Shown in pieces: positions 43,119 to 50,712 of a DNA stretch of 64,000 nt; within the stretch, counting starts at the first letter, position 1; each line of letters opens with the position of its first letter. This DNA is from Fidelibacterota bacterium (GTDB lineage Bacteria > Fidelibacterota > Marinisomatia > Marinisomatales > TCS55): the NCBI GenBank assembly GCA_002724735.1, contig PBPT01000016.1:71674-135673 (forward strand). The letters run 5' to 3'. A model generated the notes under the pieces. The model saw nothing but the letters and a program-made list of their open reading frames with translations, was not told the DNA's origin and did not search any database. A program made the translations under genes and the position numbers.

Positions 43119-43492
43119 TGGCAACAGGAACTAGTAAAGATACAGTAAATGTAAGCAGGGCCGATTATGATGCAATGCGTGATAGAATCGCAGAGTTAGA
43201 AGCAGATGCTCCTGCTCCTGCCGATTCAGACGGATGGTGGAAAACAAAACCTGTATCAAAAGATGGATGGTTGTGGATAGCACCTGAATACTTTAGTCGT
43301 TGGAGAATATTTCCAAGAGTGTTCATAAGCATGTACATCTATCTACTTTATGCAGTTACTATGTGGTTCATGGCACTACCTGATCCTAACACACAACAAG
43401 CAGGACTTGTAAGTGTTGTTGTAGGTGCAGGTGCGGCTTGGTTTGGATTATATGTAAATTCAACTTCTACAAATCATAATAAAGAATCGTGA
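43118..43492 (+). CDS. Membrane protein, holin candidate
   Basis: This 124-residue protein has an N-terminal soluble region with a short coiled coil and two transmembrane helices (FPRVFISMYIYLLYAVTMWF and GLVSVVVGAGAAWFGLYV). The second-helix motif 'GAAWFGLYVNS' is like that of several phage holins. Position after endolysin and spanins supports a lysis role. It could also be a general inner-membrane protein. Confidence 0.6.
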   Translation: MATGTSKDTVNVSRADYDAMRDRIAELEADAPAPADSDGWWKTKPVSKDGWLWIAPEYFSRWRIFPRVFISMYIYLLYAVTMWFMALPDPNTQQAGLVSVVVGAGAAWFGLYVNSTSTNHNKES

Positions 43493-43529
43493 CTAGTAAA
43501 CACTAATACTACTACAAATAAGTAGTAGT

Positions 43530-44396
43530 ATGAGTGACTTTTATGATATACTTGGTGTAAGTAAGCAAGCTTCTGACGCGGAATTAAAAAAAGCTTACAA
43601 AAAACAAAGCATGCAACACCACCCTGATAGGGGAGGTGACGAAGAGCAATTCAAAAAAGTTAATGAAGCTTATGCAACATTAAAAGATCCAAGCAAGCGT
43701 CAAATGTACGACCAATACGGTACTACTGATCCCCAGCAACAACGTCCACAAGGTTTTAATTTCCATTTTAATGCAGACGATTTAAGTAATGGGAATCCAT
43801 TTGCAGGCACTCCATTTGACGGCATGTTTCAAGGCGGACATCCTTTTGCAAATATGCGTAGACAACCTCCAAGAAATCAAGACATGCGTATTGTTGCAAA
43901 TATTGATTTACATGATGTTGTAAATGGTAAAAATTTAGTTGTTCAAATACAACTTGGTTCAGGTAGAACGGAAACATTAAATATAGATATTCCGCCTGGA
44001 GCCAAAGACGGAGATACTATCCAATATCAAGGGCTCGGTGACGATAGACATAAGGAATTAAGGAGGGGAAATCTGCATGTTGTTATTCAAGTTAGTCCAG
44101 TTCAAGGTTGGGAGCGAAAAAATAACGATTTAATTACAAGAAAAGTAATAAATCTATTTGACTTATTGCTAGGATGTGCTATAATAGTAAACACATTAGA
44201 CAATAGGCAAGTAAAATTAACAATACCACCAGGCACAAATCCAGGCCAAAGATTTAGTATTCCAGGTTATGGAATAACTGACATACATTCAAAACAACGT
44301 GGTAACATACACGTTATTATTGATGTCGAAACACCTAAAATAGCAGATGAGAATTTGTTAAATAAAATTAGAAATTTAAAAGAAGAGATAAAATAG
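43530..44396 (+). CDS. dnaJ: DnaJ/CbpA-type co-chaperone
   Basis: This 288-residue protein has an N-terminal J domain with HPD at 31-33, a Gly/Phe-rich linker (about 70-110), and the two C-terminal beta domains (RNQDMRIVANIDLHDVVNGK; TIPPGTNPGQRFSIPGYG). There is no Cys-rich zinc region, so it is class B (CbpA type). It would recruit host DnaK. It lies 1 nt before clpA, suggesting a joint protein-remodelling module. Confidence 0.9.
   Translation: MSDFYDILGVSKQASDAELKKAYKKQSMQHHPDRGGDEEQFKKVNEAYATLKDPSKRQMYDQYGTTDPQQQRPQGFNFHFNADDLSNGNPFAGTPFDGMFQGGHPFANMRRQPPRNQDMRIVANIDLHDVVNGKNLVVQIQLGSGRTETLNIDIPPGAKDGDTIQYQGLGDDRHKELRRGNLHVVIQVSPVQGWERKNNDLITRKVINLFDLLLGCAIIVNTLDNRQVKLTIPPGTNPGQRFSIPGYGITDIHSKQRGNIHVIIDVETPKIADENLLNKIRNLKEEIK
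44158..44185 (+). promoter_or_regulatory. Sigma70-like promoter inside dnaJ
   Basis: TTGACT (44158-44163), a 16-base spacer and TATAAT (44180-44185) lie about 210 bases upstream of clpA. Confidence 0.45.
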
Positions 44397-44397
44397 T

Positions 44398-46644
44398 ATG
44401 GTAGAACCGTCTAAAGAGTTACAGTTAGTTTTTGATAAAGCAATTAATGATGCCAAAAAGCTTCAGCATGAATATGTTACATTAGAACATTTACTTTATG
44501 CAATTTTTTGCGAAGAAAAGTTCTGTAATATTATTACTATGTTTGGTGCAGATATTGAGTACATAAAAGGAAATTTAGAGCATCATTTAAAAAATAATAT
44601 GCAGGACATTATTACTGATAACGAAAAATTTAAACCAAAAAAAACCCATACTGTGGAAAGAGTATTGAATAGGGCATTTACACAAGTATTATTTGCTGGT
44701 AGAAATACTATTGATCTTACAGATGTAGTATTAAGTATGCTGAATGAGAAGAAATCAGTTTCAGTATATTATTTAGAAAAAGGCGGAGTAACAAAACCAG
44801 GATTTGCAGAATTCCTTGATGCAGAAATTGCACATGATCTTTACGATGAAGAAGAAGTAAGTGGAGAAGCTAAAAGGGCTTTAAGAGCCTTTACAACAAA
44901 TCTAAATGATCAGGTTAAAAGAGAAAAAATAGATCCAATTATAGGACGTGGAAATGAACTAGAAAGTTTAGCACTTGCATTAGGACGCAGGCAAAAAAAT
45001 AATGTCCTAATGGTAGGGGATCCAGGTGTTGGTAAAACAGCTATTGCAGAAGGTTTGGCATATAATATAGAAAATGACAAAGTTCCTTCTTTTCTTAAAG
45101 AATACAAGGTGTATAATTTAGATATAGGCGCAATGCTAGCAGGGTCTAAGTATAGAGGCGACTTTGAAGAAAGGTTTAAATTAGTTTTATCTGCACTAAT
45201 CAAGCAAGGCAAGACTATAATGTTTATCGACGAAGCACATATGATGAATGGTGCAGGCACAGGCGGCGGTAATAACTCTAATGATCTAGCAAATATGTTA
45301 AAACCTGCTTTGACAAAAGGTGATTTAAAAGTGGTTGCATCAACCACGTGGGAAGAATATAGAAAGTACTTCGAGTCAGACCGTGCATTAATGCGTAGGT
45401 TTCAAAGAGTAACTATAGGAGAACCTACAAAAGAAACTACCAAAGATATTTTAGTTGGTATTAAAAAATATTATGAAAAGTTTCACGAGACAACAATTAC
45501 AGAAGAAGCAATAGATACTGCTATTAAATTAAGTATAAAATATCAGTCAGATAAAAAACTTCCTGATAAAGCAATAGACTTAATTGATATTGCATGCTCT
45601 AGATTCAAAGTAAACGATATTGCAGAACAAGAAAAAGTAGTAGGCGCAGAGCAAATAGAGTTTGAGCTTGCAAAAATAGTTGATATGCCTACAGAAAGAA
45701 TTGCAGAAAAAGAAACTGAAAGTTTAGCAAATCTAGAAAAGAATATTAAAGGTTCTGTATATGGTCAAGATGAAGCAATAGAAAGTATTGTAGACAAAGT
45801 GCTAGTAAGTCAAGCAGGACTTAAAGCAAACGATAAGCCCATAGGTTCTTTTGTGTTTATGGGTCCTACTGGTACAGGTAAAACTGAAACTGCTAAACAA
45901 CTTGCAAAAGGATTAGGAGTCAAACTTGTTAGATTTGACATGAGTGAGTATCAGGAAAGACATAGTGTAGCAAAACTAATTGGTTCTCCTCCAGGATATG
46001 TTGGATATGAAGAAAATAATGGATTGCTTATTACTAAGTTACAGGAATTTCCTAATTGTGTTTTATTGCTAGATGAAATTGAAAAGGCTCACCCTGATGT
46101 AAGTACGATTTTACTGCAACTTATGGACAACGGTAAAGTTACAGGCTCTAATGGTAAAGTAGCTGATGCTAGAAATTGTACTTTAATACTAACAACAAAT
46201 TTAGGATCAGAAAAAGCCGAACAAAACACTATTGGGTTTACCAAAACATTAGAACAAGAGTATGAAGATACCGACTTAAAACGTTACTTTGCTCCTGAAT
46301 TTAGAAATAGATTAGATGGTGTGATTACTTTTGCTAAATTAAGCAAAGAAGTAATGATGAAAATAGTAGGTAAGTTTCTACTGGAACTTAAACAAATGGT
46401 TATTGAAAAAGATATTGCAATTACTATCACTGACGACACATTAGATTACTTGGTCGAAAAAGGATTTGATCCTAAAATGGGTGCAAGACCTTTACAAAGA
46501 GTAATTGATCAAGATATAAAACGTAAACTTGCAAGAGAGATGTTATTTGGTGATCTTAAAAATGGTGGCTCTTTAACTATTGATTATAGAGATAAAGAGA
46601 TTAAATTGGATTGTGTAAAAGATGAAATCGTTGAAACAGTATGA
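44398..46644 (+). CDS. clpA: ClpA-type AAA+ unfoldase
   Basis: This 748-residue protein has a Clp_N repeat domain (KLQHEYVTLEHLLYAIF), AAA-1 with GDPGVGKTA near 207, AAA-2 with GPTGTGKTE near 489, and sensor/arginine motifs (RFQRV, FRNRLDG). There is no long middle coiled coil, so it is ClpA-like rather than ClpB. A tripeptide IGF near 611 sits where ClpA has its ClpP-docking IGL loop. It could therefore steer host ClpP. The last 23 nt overlap the next gene. Confidence 0.9.
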   Translation: MVEPSKELQLVFDKAINDAKKLQHEYVTLEHLLYAIFCEEKFCNIITMFGADIEYIKGNLEHHLKNNMQDIITDNEKFKPKKTHTVERVLNRAFTQVLFAGRNTIDLTDVVLSMLNEKKSVSVYYLEKGGVTKPGFAEFLDAEIAHDLYDEEEVSGEAKRALRAFTTNLNDQVKREKIDPIIGRGNELESLALALGRRQKNNVLMVGDPGVGKTAIAEGLAYNIENDKVPSFLKEYKVYNLDIGAMLAGSKYRGDFEERFKLVLSALIKQGKTIMFIDEAHMMNGAGTGGGNNSNDLANMLKPALTKGDLKVVASTTWEEYRKYFESDRALMRRFQRVTIGEPTKETTKDILVGIKKYYEKFHETTITEEAIDTAIKLSIKYQSDKKLPDKAIDLIDIACSRFKVNDIAEQEKVVGAEQIEFELAKIVDMPTERIAEKETESLANLEKNIKGSVYGQDEAIESIVDKVLVSQAGLKANDKPIGSFVFMGPTGTGKTETAKQLAKGLGVKLVRFDMSEYQERHSVAKLIGSPPGYVGYEENNGLLITKLQEFPNCVLLLDEIEKAHPDVSTILLQLMDNGKVTGSNGKVADARNCTLILTTNLGSEKAEQNTIGFTKTLEQEYEDTDLKRYFAPEFRNRLDGVITFAKLSKEVMMKIVGKFLLELKQMVIEKDIAITITDDTLDYLVEKGFDPKMGARPLQRVIDQDIKRKLAREMLFGDLKNGGSLTIDYRDKEIKLDCVKDEIVETV

Positions 46645-47320
46645 GACAAAGAAGTTATTTTTTAAACAATACTTATTTAAAGTCGAGCTTAAAAATCAAC
46701 TCAACATAATATTTAGATCAGAAAATCAGAAAAGTAAATCTTTAGATTTTGCAAGAGAACAGTTAGACTCTTTTGCAAGCAATTACCGTAATGGACAACC
46801 ATTAGTACAAAAAGTTTTTAGAACAGAACGTGAAGTACCTATGGATGATTATTTAGGTGCAAAAAATTTATATTTGCTATTAAAAGATGAAAAAGAGTAT
46901 AAAATAAGAGTAGAAACTGGAGCTAGTATTTCTGTTTATACAAACAATGACACACTTTTATACAAATTAATAGACAAATTAGAAAATTCTATACACGGAA
47001 TTTGGCGACCTGCTCCAGCAGTAGGACATATCCTCAAAGAAGATAATATTATTGTAAACACTAAGACGGAATTTCCTATCAGAGTAATATTTAAAGACGA
47101 AAAAGTTGCTCCTGATTTTGCTAATTGGCTACGTGCAAATAGAGATAAATCAAGGATAGGTGATAAAGCTCTACAATCAATAGATGATAATTTAAATTTG
47201 GGTGGTTTTTACTTTCATGTAAGAGACGAGAAAGTATTATCTATTGTGCAAATGTTAGTAGGACACGCTATAAGAGGCACATACAATTTAGTGTACATGC
47301 CTCCAACTATTGATAAATAG
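46622..47320 (+). CDS. Hypothetical protein
   Basis: This 232-residue soluble alpha/beta protein overlaps clpA by 23 nt. Segments such as YKIRVETGASISVYTNND and FPIRVIFKDEKVAPDFANWL look like a regular fold, but I recognise no family. The overlap suggests co-translation with clpA; an adaptor role is speculation. Confidence 0.65.
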   Translation: MKSLKQYETKKLFFKQYLFKVELKNQLNIIFRSENQKSKSLDFAREQLDSFASNYRNGQPLVQKVFRTEREVPMDDYLGAKNLYLLLKDEKEYKIRVETGASISVYTNNDTLLYKLIDKLENSIHGIWRPAPAVGHILKEDNIIVNTKTEFPIRVIFKDEKVAPDFANWLRANRDKSRIGDKALQSIDDNLNLGGFYFHVRDEKVLSIVQMLVGHAIRGTYNLVYMPPTIDK

Positions 47321-47324
47321 TTAT

Positions 47325-47666
47325 ATGAGCAGTAATAGTGAAATAATTTTATCAGCAAATACGCATCCAGGCGATAGTACACAAACCTTTATAACAGGCG
47401 AACAATTTAAAGGTGACGGGTACTACGGCCGCAGTGATGGCCTTCATACTGTACAATACAACTATACTGGGTTTACAGGAACCTTAAAAGTAGAAGCAAC
47501 ACTTGCAACAACACCCGGCACCGCTGATTGGTTTCATGTAGATAGTGTTGTATTATCTAATGATACTGGCTCAACTATAAACAATTTTACTGGAAACTAT
47601 ATTTGGCTTAGAGCCCATGTGTCTTATACGGATGGCACTATAAACAGTATTGTAATGAATCATTGA
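47325..47666 (+). CDS. Small beta-rich putative virion protein
   Basis: I place the start at ATG 47325 rather than the track's TTG 47310. The 113-residue product is beta-rich (LHTVQYNYTGFTGTLKVEAT; NYIWLRAHVSYTDGTINSI), like a small decoration or baseplate domain. No Shine-Dalgarno is visible. The GATAAATA box at 47312-47319 is so close that a transcript from it would be nearly leaderless. Confidence 0.65.
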   Translation: MSSNSEIILSANTHPGDSTQTFITGEQFKGDGYYGRSDGLHTVQYNYTGFTGTLKVEATLATTPGTADWFHVDSVVLSNDTGSTINNFTGNYIWLRAHVSYTDGTINSIVMNH

Positions 47667-47676
47667 GGAATTAAAA

Positions 47677-48243
47677 ATGGAAAATTTTGTAAGAGTAGTA
47701 ATGGAAAAACATGAATCACTAACTAAATTAGATGAATCAATTTTTCCTAGTAGCGAAGTATACGAATCAGAACAGGGTGCAACAGTTATTGAAATACCTT
47801 TGGCTAGATTACTTTCAGAAGACGAAGCTACAGAATATGCAAATCGTTTAGCTAACTATATGTTTGAACAAGGGCATGAAGATTTTGATATTGAAATAAG
47901 CACTGATTTAGAAGACGACCTCGATGAAGAAACATATGACGGTGATGACTTTTACGAAGAATATGGAGTAATGTGGTTTAACGAAGATGACGATTTAGAT
48001 GAAGCAGAGTACAGGGGGCGTAAAGTAAAATTGGGAAAGCCAACCCGTGGGGATGTCAAAAAGTTTAAAGTTTATGTAAGAGACCCCAAAACAAAAAATA
48101 TCAAAAAAGTAAACTTTGGTGACCCAAACATGAAAATTAAAAAATCTAACCCTGCAAGACGTAGGAGTTTTAGAGCTAGACATAATTGCGACAATCCAGG
48201 ACCAAGAACAAAAGCGAGGTATTGGAGTTGCCGTAAATGGTAG
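47677..48243 (+). CDS. Conserved phage head/core-like protein
   Basis: This 188-residue protein starts after GAGGAATT. Its N-terminal half is acidic, with a Asp/Glu-rich stretch near residues 85-110. Its C-terminal half is basic and distinctive: GRKVKLGKPTRGDVKKFKVY and RRRSFRARHNCDNPGPRTKA. This two-part pattern and the neighbours resemble small prohead-core or head-associated proteins of marine T4-like phages; that assignment is inference. Confidence 0.65.
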   Translation: MENFVRVVMEKHESLTKLDESIFPSSEVYESEQGATVIEIPLARLLSEDEATEYANRLANYMFEQGHEDFDIEISTDLEDDLDEETYDGDDFYEEYGVMWFNEDDDLDEAEYRGRKVKLGKPTRGDVKKFKVYVRDPKTKNIKKVNFGDPNMKIKKSNPARRRSFRARHNCDNPGPRTKARYWSCRKW

Positions 48244-48410
48244 ATGGTGGTTATACAGAGTACGGCTATAGAGGATTAGAAGAAGTGAGAGCAAAAGACA
48301 TAGAAATTACAAAGCTCAAAGAAGAAATTAGTAAATTAAAAATGCAACTACAAGGTATGGAAAATCGTTGCAATGATTTACAGGCTAAAGCAAGTATACC
48401 TCGATATTAG
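48237..48410 (+). CDS. Small coiled-coil protein (57 aa)
   Basis: ATG 48237 overlaps the previous stop by 7 nt. The product has a short Gly/Tyr-rich start (VDGGYTEYGYRG) and a 35-residue heptad coiled coil. It is not in the ORF track. It is probably a structural accessory. Confidence 0.6.
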   Translation: MVDGGYTEYGYRGLEEVRAKDIEITKLKEEISKLKMQLQGMENRCNDLQAKASIPRY

Positions 48411-48427
48411 GAAGTTAGAGAGAAAAA

Positions 48428-48757
48428 ATGAAAATAAATGAATTCGCAACACCACATACTGATAATTTACCTTATGACGTTGTAGATGATCTATCTATTT
48501 TCATGCGTAACGACCCTATGTTTTACCGTAAAAGAATGTATCCATGTATTATGAAAATGAAAGATATGCATGATGGGCAAAAGAGTATTGTACCACAGCA
48601 AGTATTAGGTCCTATTGTAGATGAAGCTATGGACAAATACTGCGAAAAGTTTAAATTAGGCAGTAGAGATAAAATATTTAAACTGCAAGATCGTGACGAA
48701 GCCATAAACAAAATTTTTGGTGAAGAAATGAAACAGATTGAAACTGGAGCATACTAA
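48428..48757 (+). CDS. Conserved phage protein, unknown function
   Basis: This 109-residue helical protein starts with MKINEFATPHTDNLPYDVVD. The sequence includes FYRKRMYPCIMKMKDM and VDEAMDKYCEKFKLG. Short 'MKINEF/MKIKEI' starts recur in this block (also 53409), typical of phage head-packaged or virion-associated peptides. It abuts the nucleotidyltransferase gene. Confidence 0.65.
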   Translation: MKINEFATPHTDNLPYDVVDDLSIFMRNDPMFYRKRMYPCIMKMKDMHDGQKSIVPQQVLGPIVDEAMDKYCEKFKLGSRDKIFKLQDRDEAINKIFGEEMKQIETGAY

Positions 48758-50068
48758 ATGCTGGTCAGGGAATTATATGAAGCCGAAAAGGCGGCAACAC
48801 TAGCATTTGGGAGAATGAATCCTCCCACTATAGGTCACAAAAAGTTAGTTGACGTTGTAGCTTCCCAGCAAGGTGATCCTTTTCTGTTTATAACCCAAAC
48901 ACAAAAACCAAAAACTGACCCTTTAGATTTTCAAACAAAGCTTAAATTTGCAAAGCAATTTTTTCCCAATGTTACAGTAGGTGATAGTAGTGTTAATACT
49001 ATTATAAAAGCATTACAAAAATTGGAGTCTTTAGGTTATACCAGTATAACTTATGTAGCTGGCAGTGACAGAGTAGATGATTTCAAAGAATTAATTACAA
49101 AATATAATGGCAAGGAGTATAATTTTAAAAATATACAAGTTGTAAGTGCTGGAGAACGTGATCCTGACGCTGACGGTGCAGAAGGAATGAGTGCTAGTAA
49201 AATGAGAGCCGCGGCAATGTCAGACGATTTTGATTCTTTCAAACAAGGTGTAATAGATCAAAAATTAGCCAATGCTTTATATGATGCAGTACGCAAAGGA
49301 ATGGGAATTACAGAACGAGAACTTACAAAAGGTGAAGAAAAAGAAAAAGAACGTATTGTAAAGGGTATGAAAAAAACAAAAAGTAGTTTTAAAAAGCGTT
49401 ACGGAAAAGATGCTGATGCTGTAATGTATGCAACAGCAACTAAACTTGCAAAAAACCAAGAAGATATTGCAGAACTTAAAGTAGCACAACAAAGACCTAA
49501 GATAGATGTTTTAACAAATATAAGTGCAAGAAAAGATCAGAATCCTTGGCCACTAAGTTATAAAGATACAGGTGATATGACAGCAAGTTCAGGAGGCAAA
49601 ATTTTTATTGGTCCTAAAGAAGCAACAAAATTTATTAATTTTTATGATACTAGAGCAGAAGATGAACAAGAGCTTATGCAAAAAGCATTAAAGACTTTTC
49701 AAGGTGCTCAGAATTTATTTAAAAATTTAGGAATACGTGTACAAGTAGAGGAAAACGCAAACGAAGGTGATCTTGTTTTAGACAGATCAGCATTAATAGC
49801 ACACTTACAAAGAGAAATTGAAAAATTTGCAAGTCAAGAAACTGATGTAGAAAAACTAAGCTTTATACTTAAACAATTAAGTGGTCAAAAAGTAAAAACA
49901 AGAAATAAAAAATACTTTACTGTTACAGATGAAGATATTTTAGAAGGAATAAAGAAGGCATTAAAAAATTTAAAAGGACCTGGATACTATTCATTGGATA
50001 AAGATAATCCAGATCACGCGGCAGATGATATAGATAAACTTAGAAGACGTTTAAAGAAGAAAAAATGA
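48758..50068 (+). CDS. Nucleotidyltransferase (cytidylyl/NMN-adenylyltransferase-like) with C-terminal extension
   Basis: Residues about 10-190 form a Rossmann-like nucleotidyltransferase. FGRMNPPTIGHKKL provides the HxGH-type site (TIGH here), AGSDRVDDF the middle motif, and GMSASKMR the final 'ISSTxxR'-like phosphate motif. Residues 190-436 are an unrelated Lys-rich extension (KRYGKDADAVMYATATKLAK) and a further helical domain. The extension and the neighbours suggest it may be a virion-packaged protein. The true substrate is unclear. Confidence 0.75.
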   Translation: MLVRELYEAEKAATLAFGRMNPPTIGHKKLVDVVASQQGDPFLFITQTQKPKTDPLDFQTKLKFAKQFFPNVTVGDSSVNTIIKALQKLESLGYTSITYVAGSDRVDDFKELITKYNGKEYNFKNIQVVSAGERDPDADGAEGMSASKMRAAAMSDDFDSFKQGVIDQKLANALYDAVRKGMGITERELTKGEEKEKERIVKGMKKTKSSFKKRYGKDADAVMYATATKLAKNQEDIAELKVAQQRPKIDVLTNISARKDQNPWPLSYKDTGDMTASSGGKIFIGPKEATKFINFYDTRAEDEQELMQKALKTFQGAQNLFKNLGIRVQVEENANEGDLVLDRSALIAHLQREIEKFASQETDVEKLSFILKQLSGQKVKTRNKKYFTVTDEDILEGIKKALKNLKGPGYYSLDKDNPDHAADDIDKLRRRLKKKK

Positions 50069-50271
50069 ATATTGAACGTTTAAAAGAACTAGCAGGTGTA
50101 AATGAATTTAAAGGTTACACAGAATATACTTTGGAGAATATGAGTAAAACTGCAAATGAGCTAAAAAAGAAAGAAAAGGAAAACAATATTAAGCCTGGAG
50201 ATAAGGAATGGTTTGAACTATGGTTTAGCAAGCCTTATATGACAGGGGCAACATTTAGAGGAAGGAAGTAA
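50065..50271 (+). CDS. Small protein (68 aa), unknown
   Basis: It overlaps the previous stop (ATGA) and the next start (TAATG). It contains MNIERLKELAGVNEFKGY and WFELWFSKPYMTGATFRG. This is a charged, probably helical peptide within the head-associated gene run. No family recognised. Confidence 0.6.
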   Translation: MNIERLKELAGVNEFKGYTEYTLENMSKTANELKKKEKENNIKPGDKEWFELWFSKPYMTGATFRGRK

Positions 50272-50516
50272 TGAGCTTAAGAACTTGGTGGCAACGAGTT
50301 ACTAAAGAAGAGTATGAACTTATATTAACAGTACCAAACGATACATTGGTTCATGCTGACGGAACTAGGACTGAATCCACAAAACAGGTTAAATACAAAG
50401 CAAAGAAATTAATAAAGGTAACACCAAAGCACATTATTTTTAAAGATCTAGATAATAATAGGAATGAATTGAAATTTTTGAAGCCGATAGAATATCATAT
50501 TAAGAAGGTTTGGTAA
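50271..50516 (+). CDS. Small basic beta-rich protein (81 aa)
   Basis: This is coupled to the previous gene and follows AGGAAGG. The sequence (TVPNDTLVHADGTRTES; LIKVTPKHIIFKDLDNN) suggests a small beta barrel with basic surface. Function unknown. Confidence 0.6.
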   Translation: MSLRTWWQRVTKEEYELILTVPNDTLVHADGTRTESTKQVKYKAKKLIKVTPKHIIFKDLDNNRNELKFLKPIEYHIKKVW

Positions 50517-50517
50517 A

Positions 50518-50712
50518 ATGAAAACAAATGAAGTAACAGAACAAAAACTTGTAACAGAAGCAGAATTTGATGAAGCCGCTGGCAAAAAAGATGCTTGTTA
50601 TCACAAAGTTAAAAGTCGCTATAAAGTTTGGCCAAGTGCATATGCAAGTGGTGCATTAGTACGTTGTCGTAAAGTAGGCGCAAAAAACTGGGGGAATAAG
50701 TCAAAAAAATGA
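50518..50712 (+). CDS. Small Cys-containing virion-associated-type protein (64 aa)
   Basis: It contains KDACYHKVKSRYKVWPSAYA and ALVRCRKVGAKNWG, a recognisable basic module that recurs in phage proteins and matches parts of the large 50709 gene in style. The two Cys could pair or bind metal. The stop overlaps the next ATG (ATGA). Confidence 0.65.
   Translation: MKTNEVTEQKLVTEAEFDEAAGKKDACYHKVKSRYKVWPSAYASGALVRCRKVGAKNWGNKSKK

Noticed and set aside
47312-47319. GATAAATA as promoter of the 47325 gene
   Set aside because: A late start would fall at or just after the ATG; kept only as a note in the gene entry.
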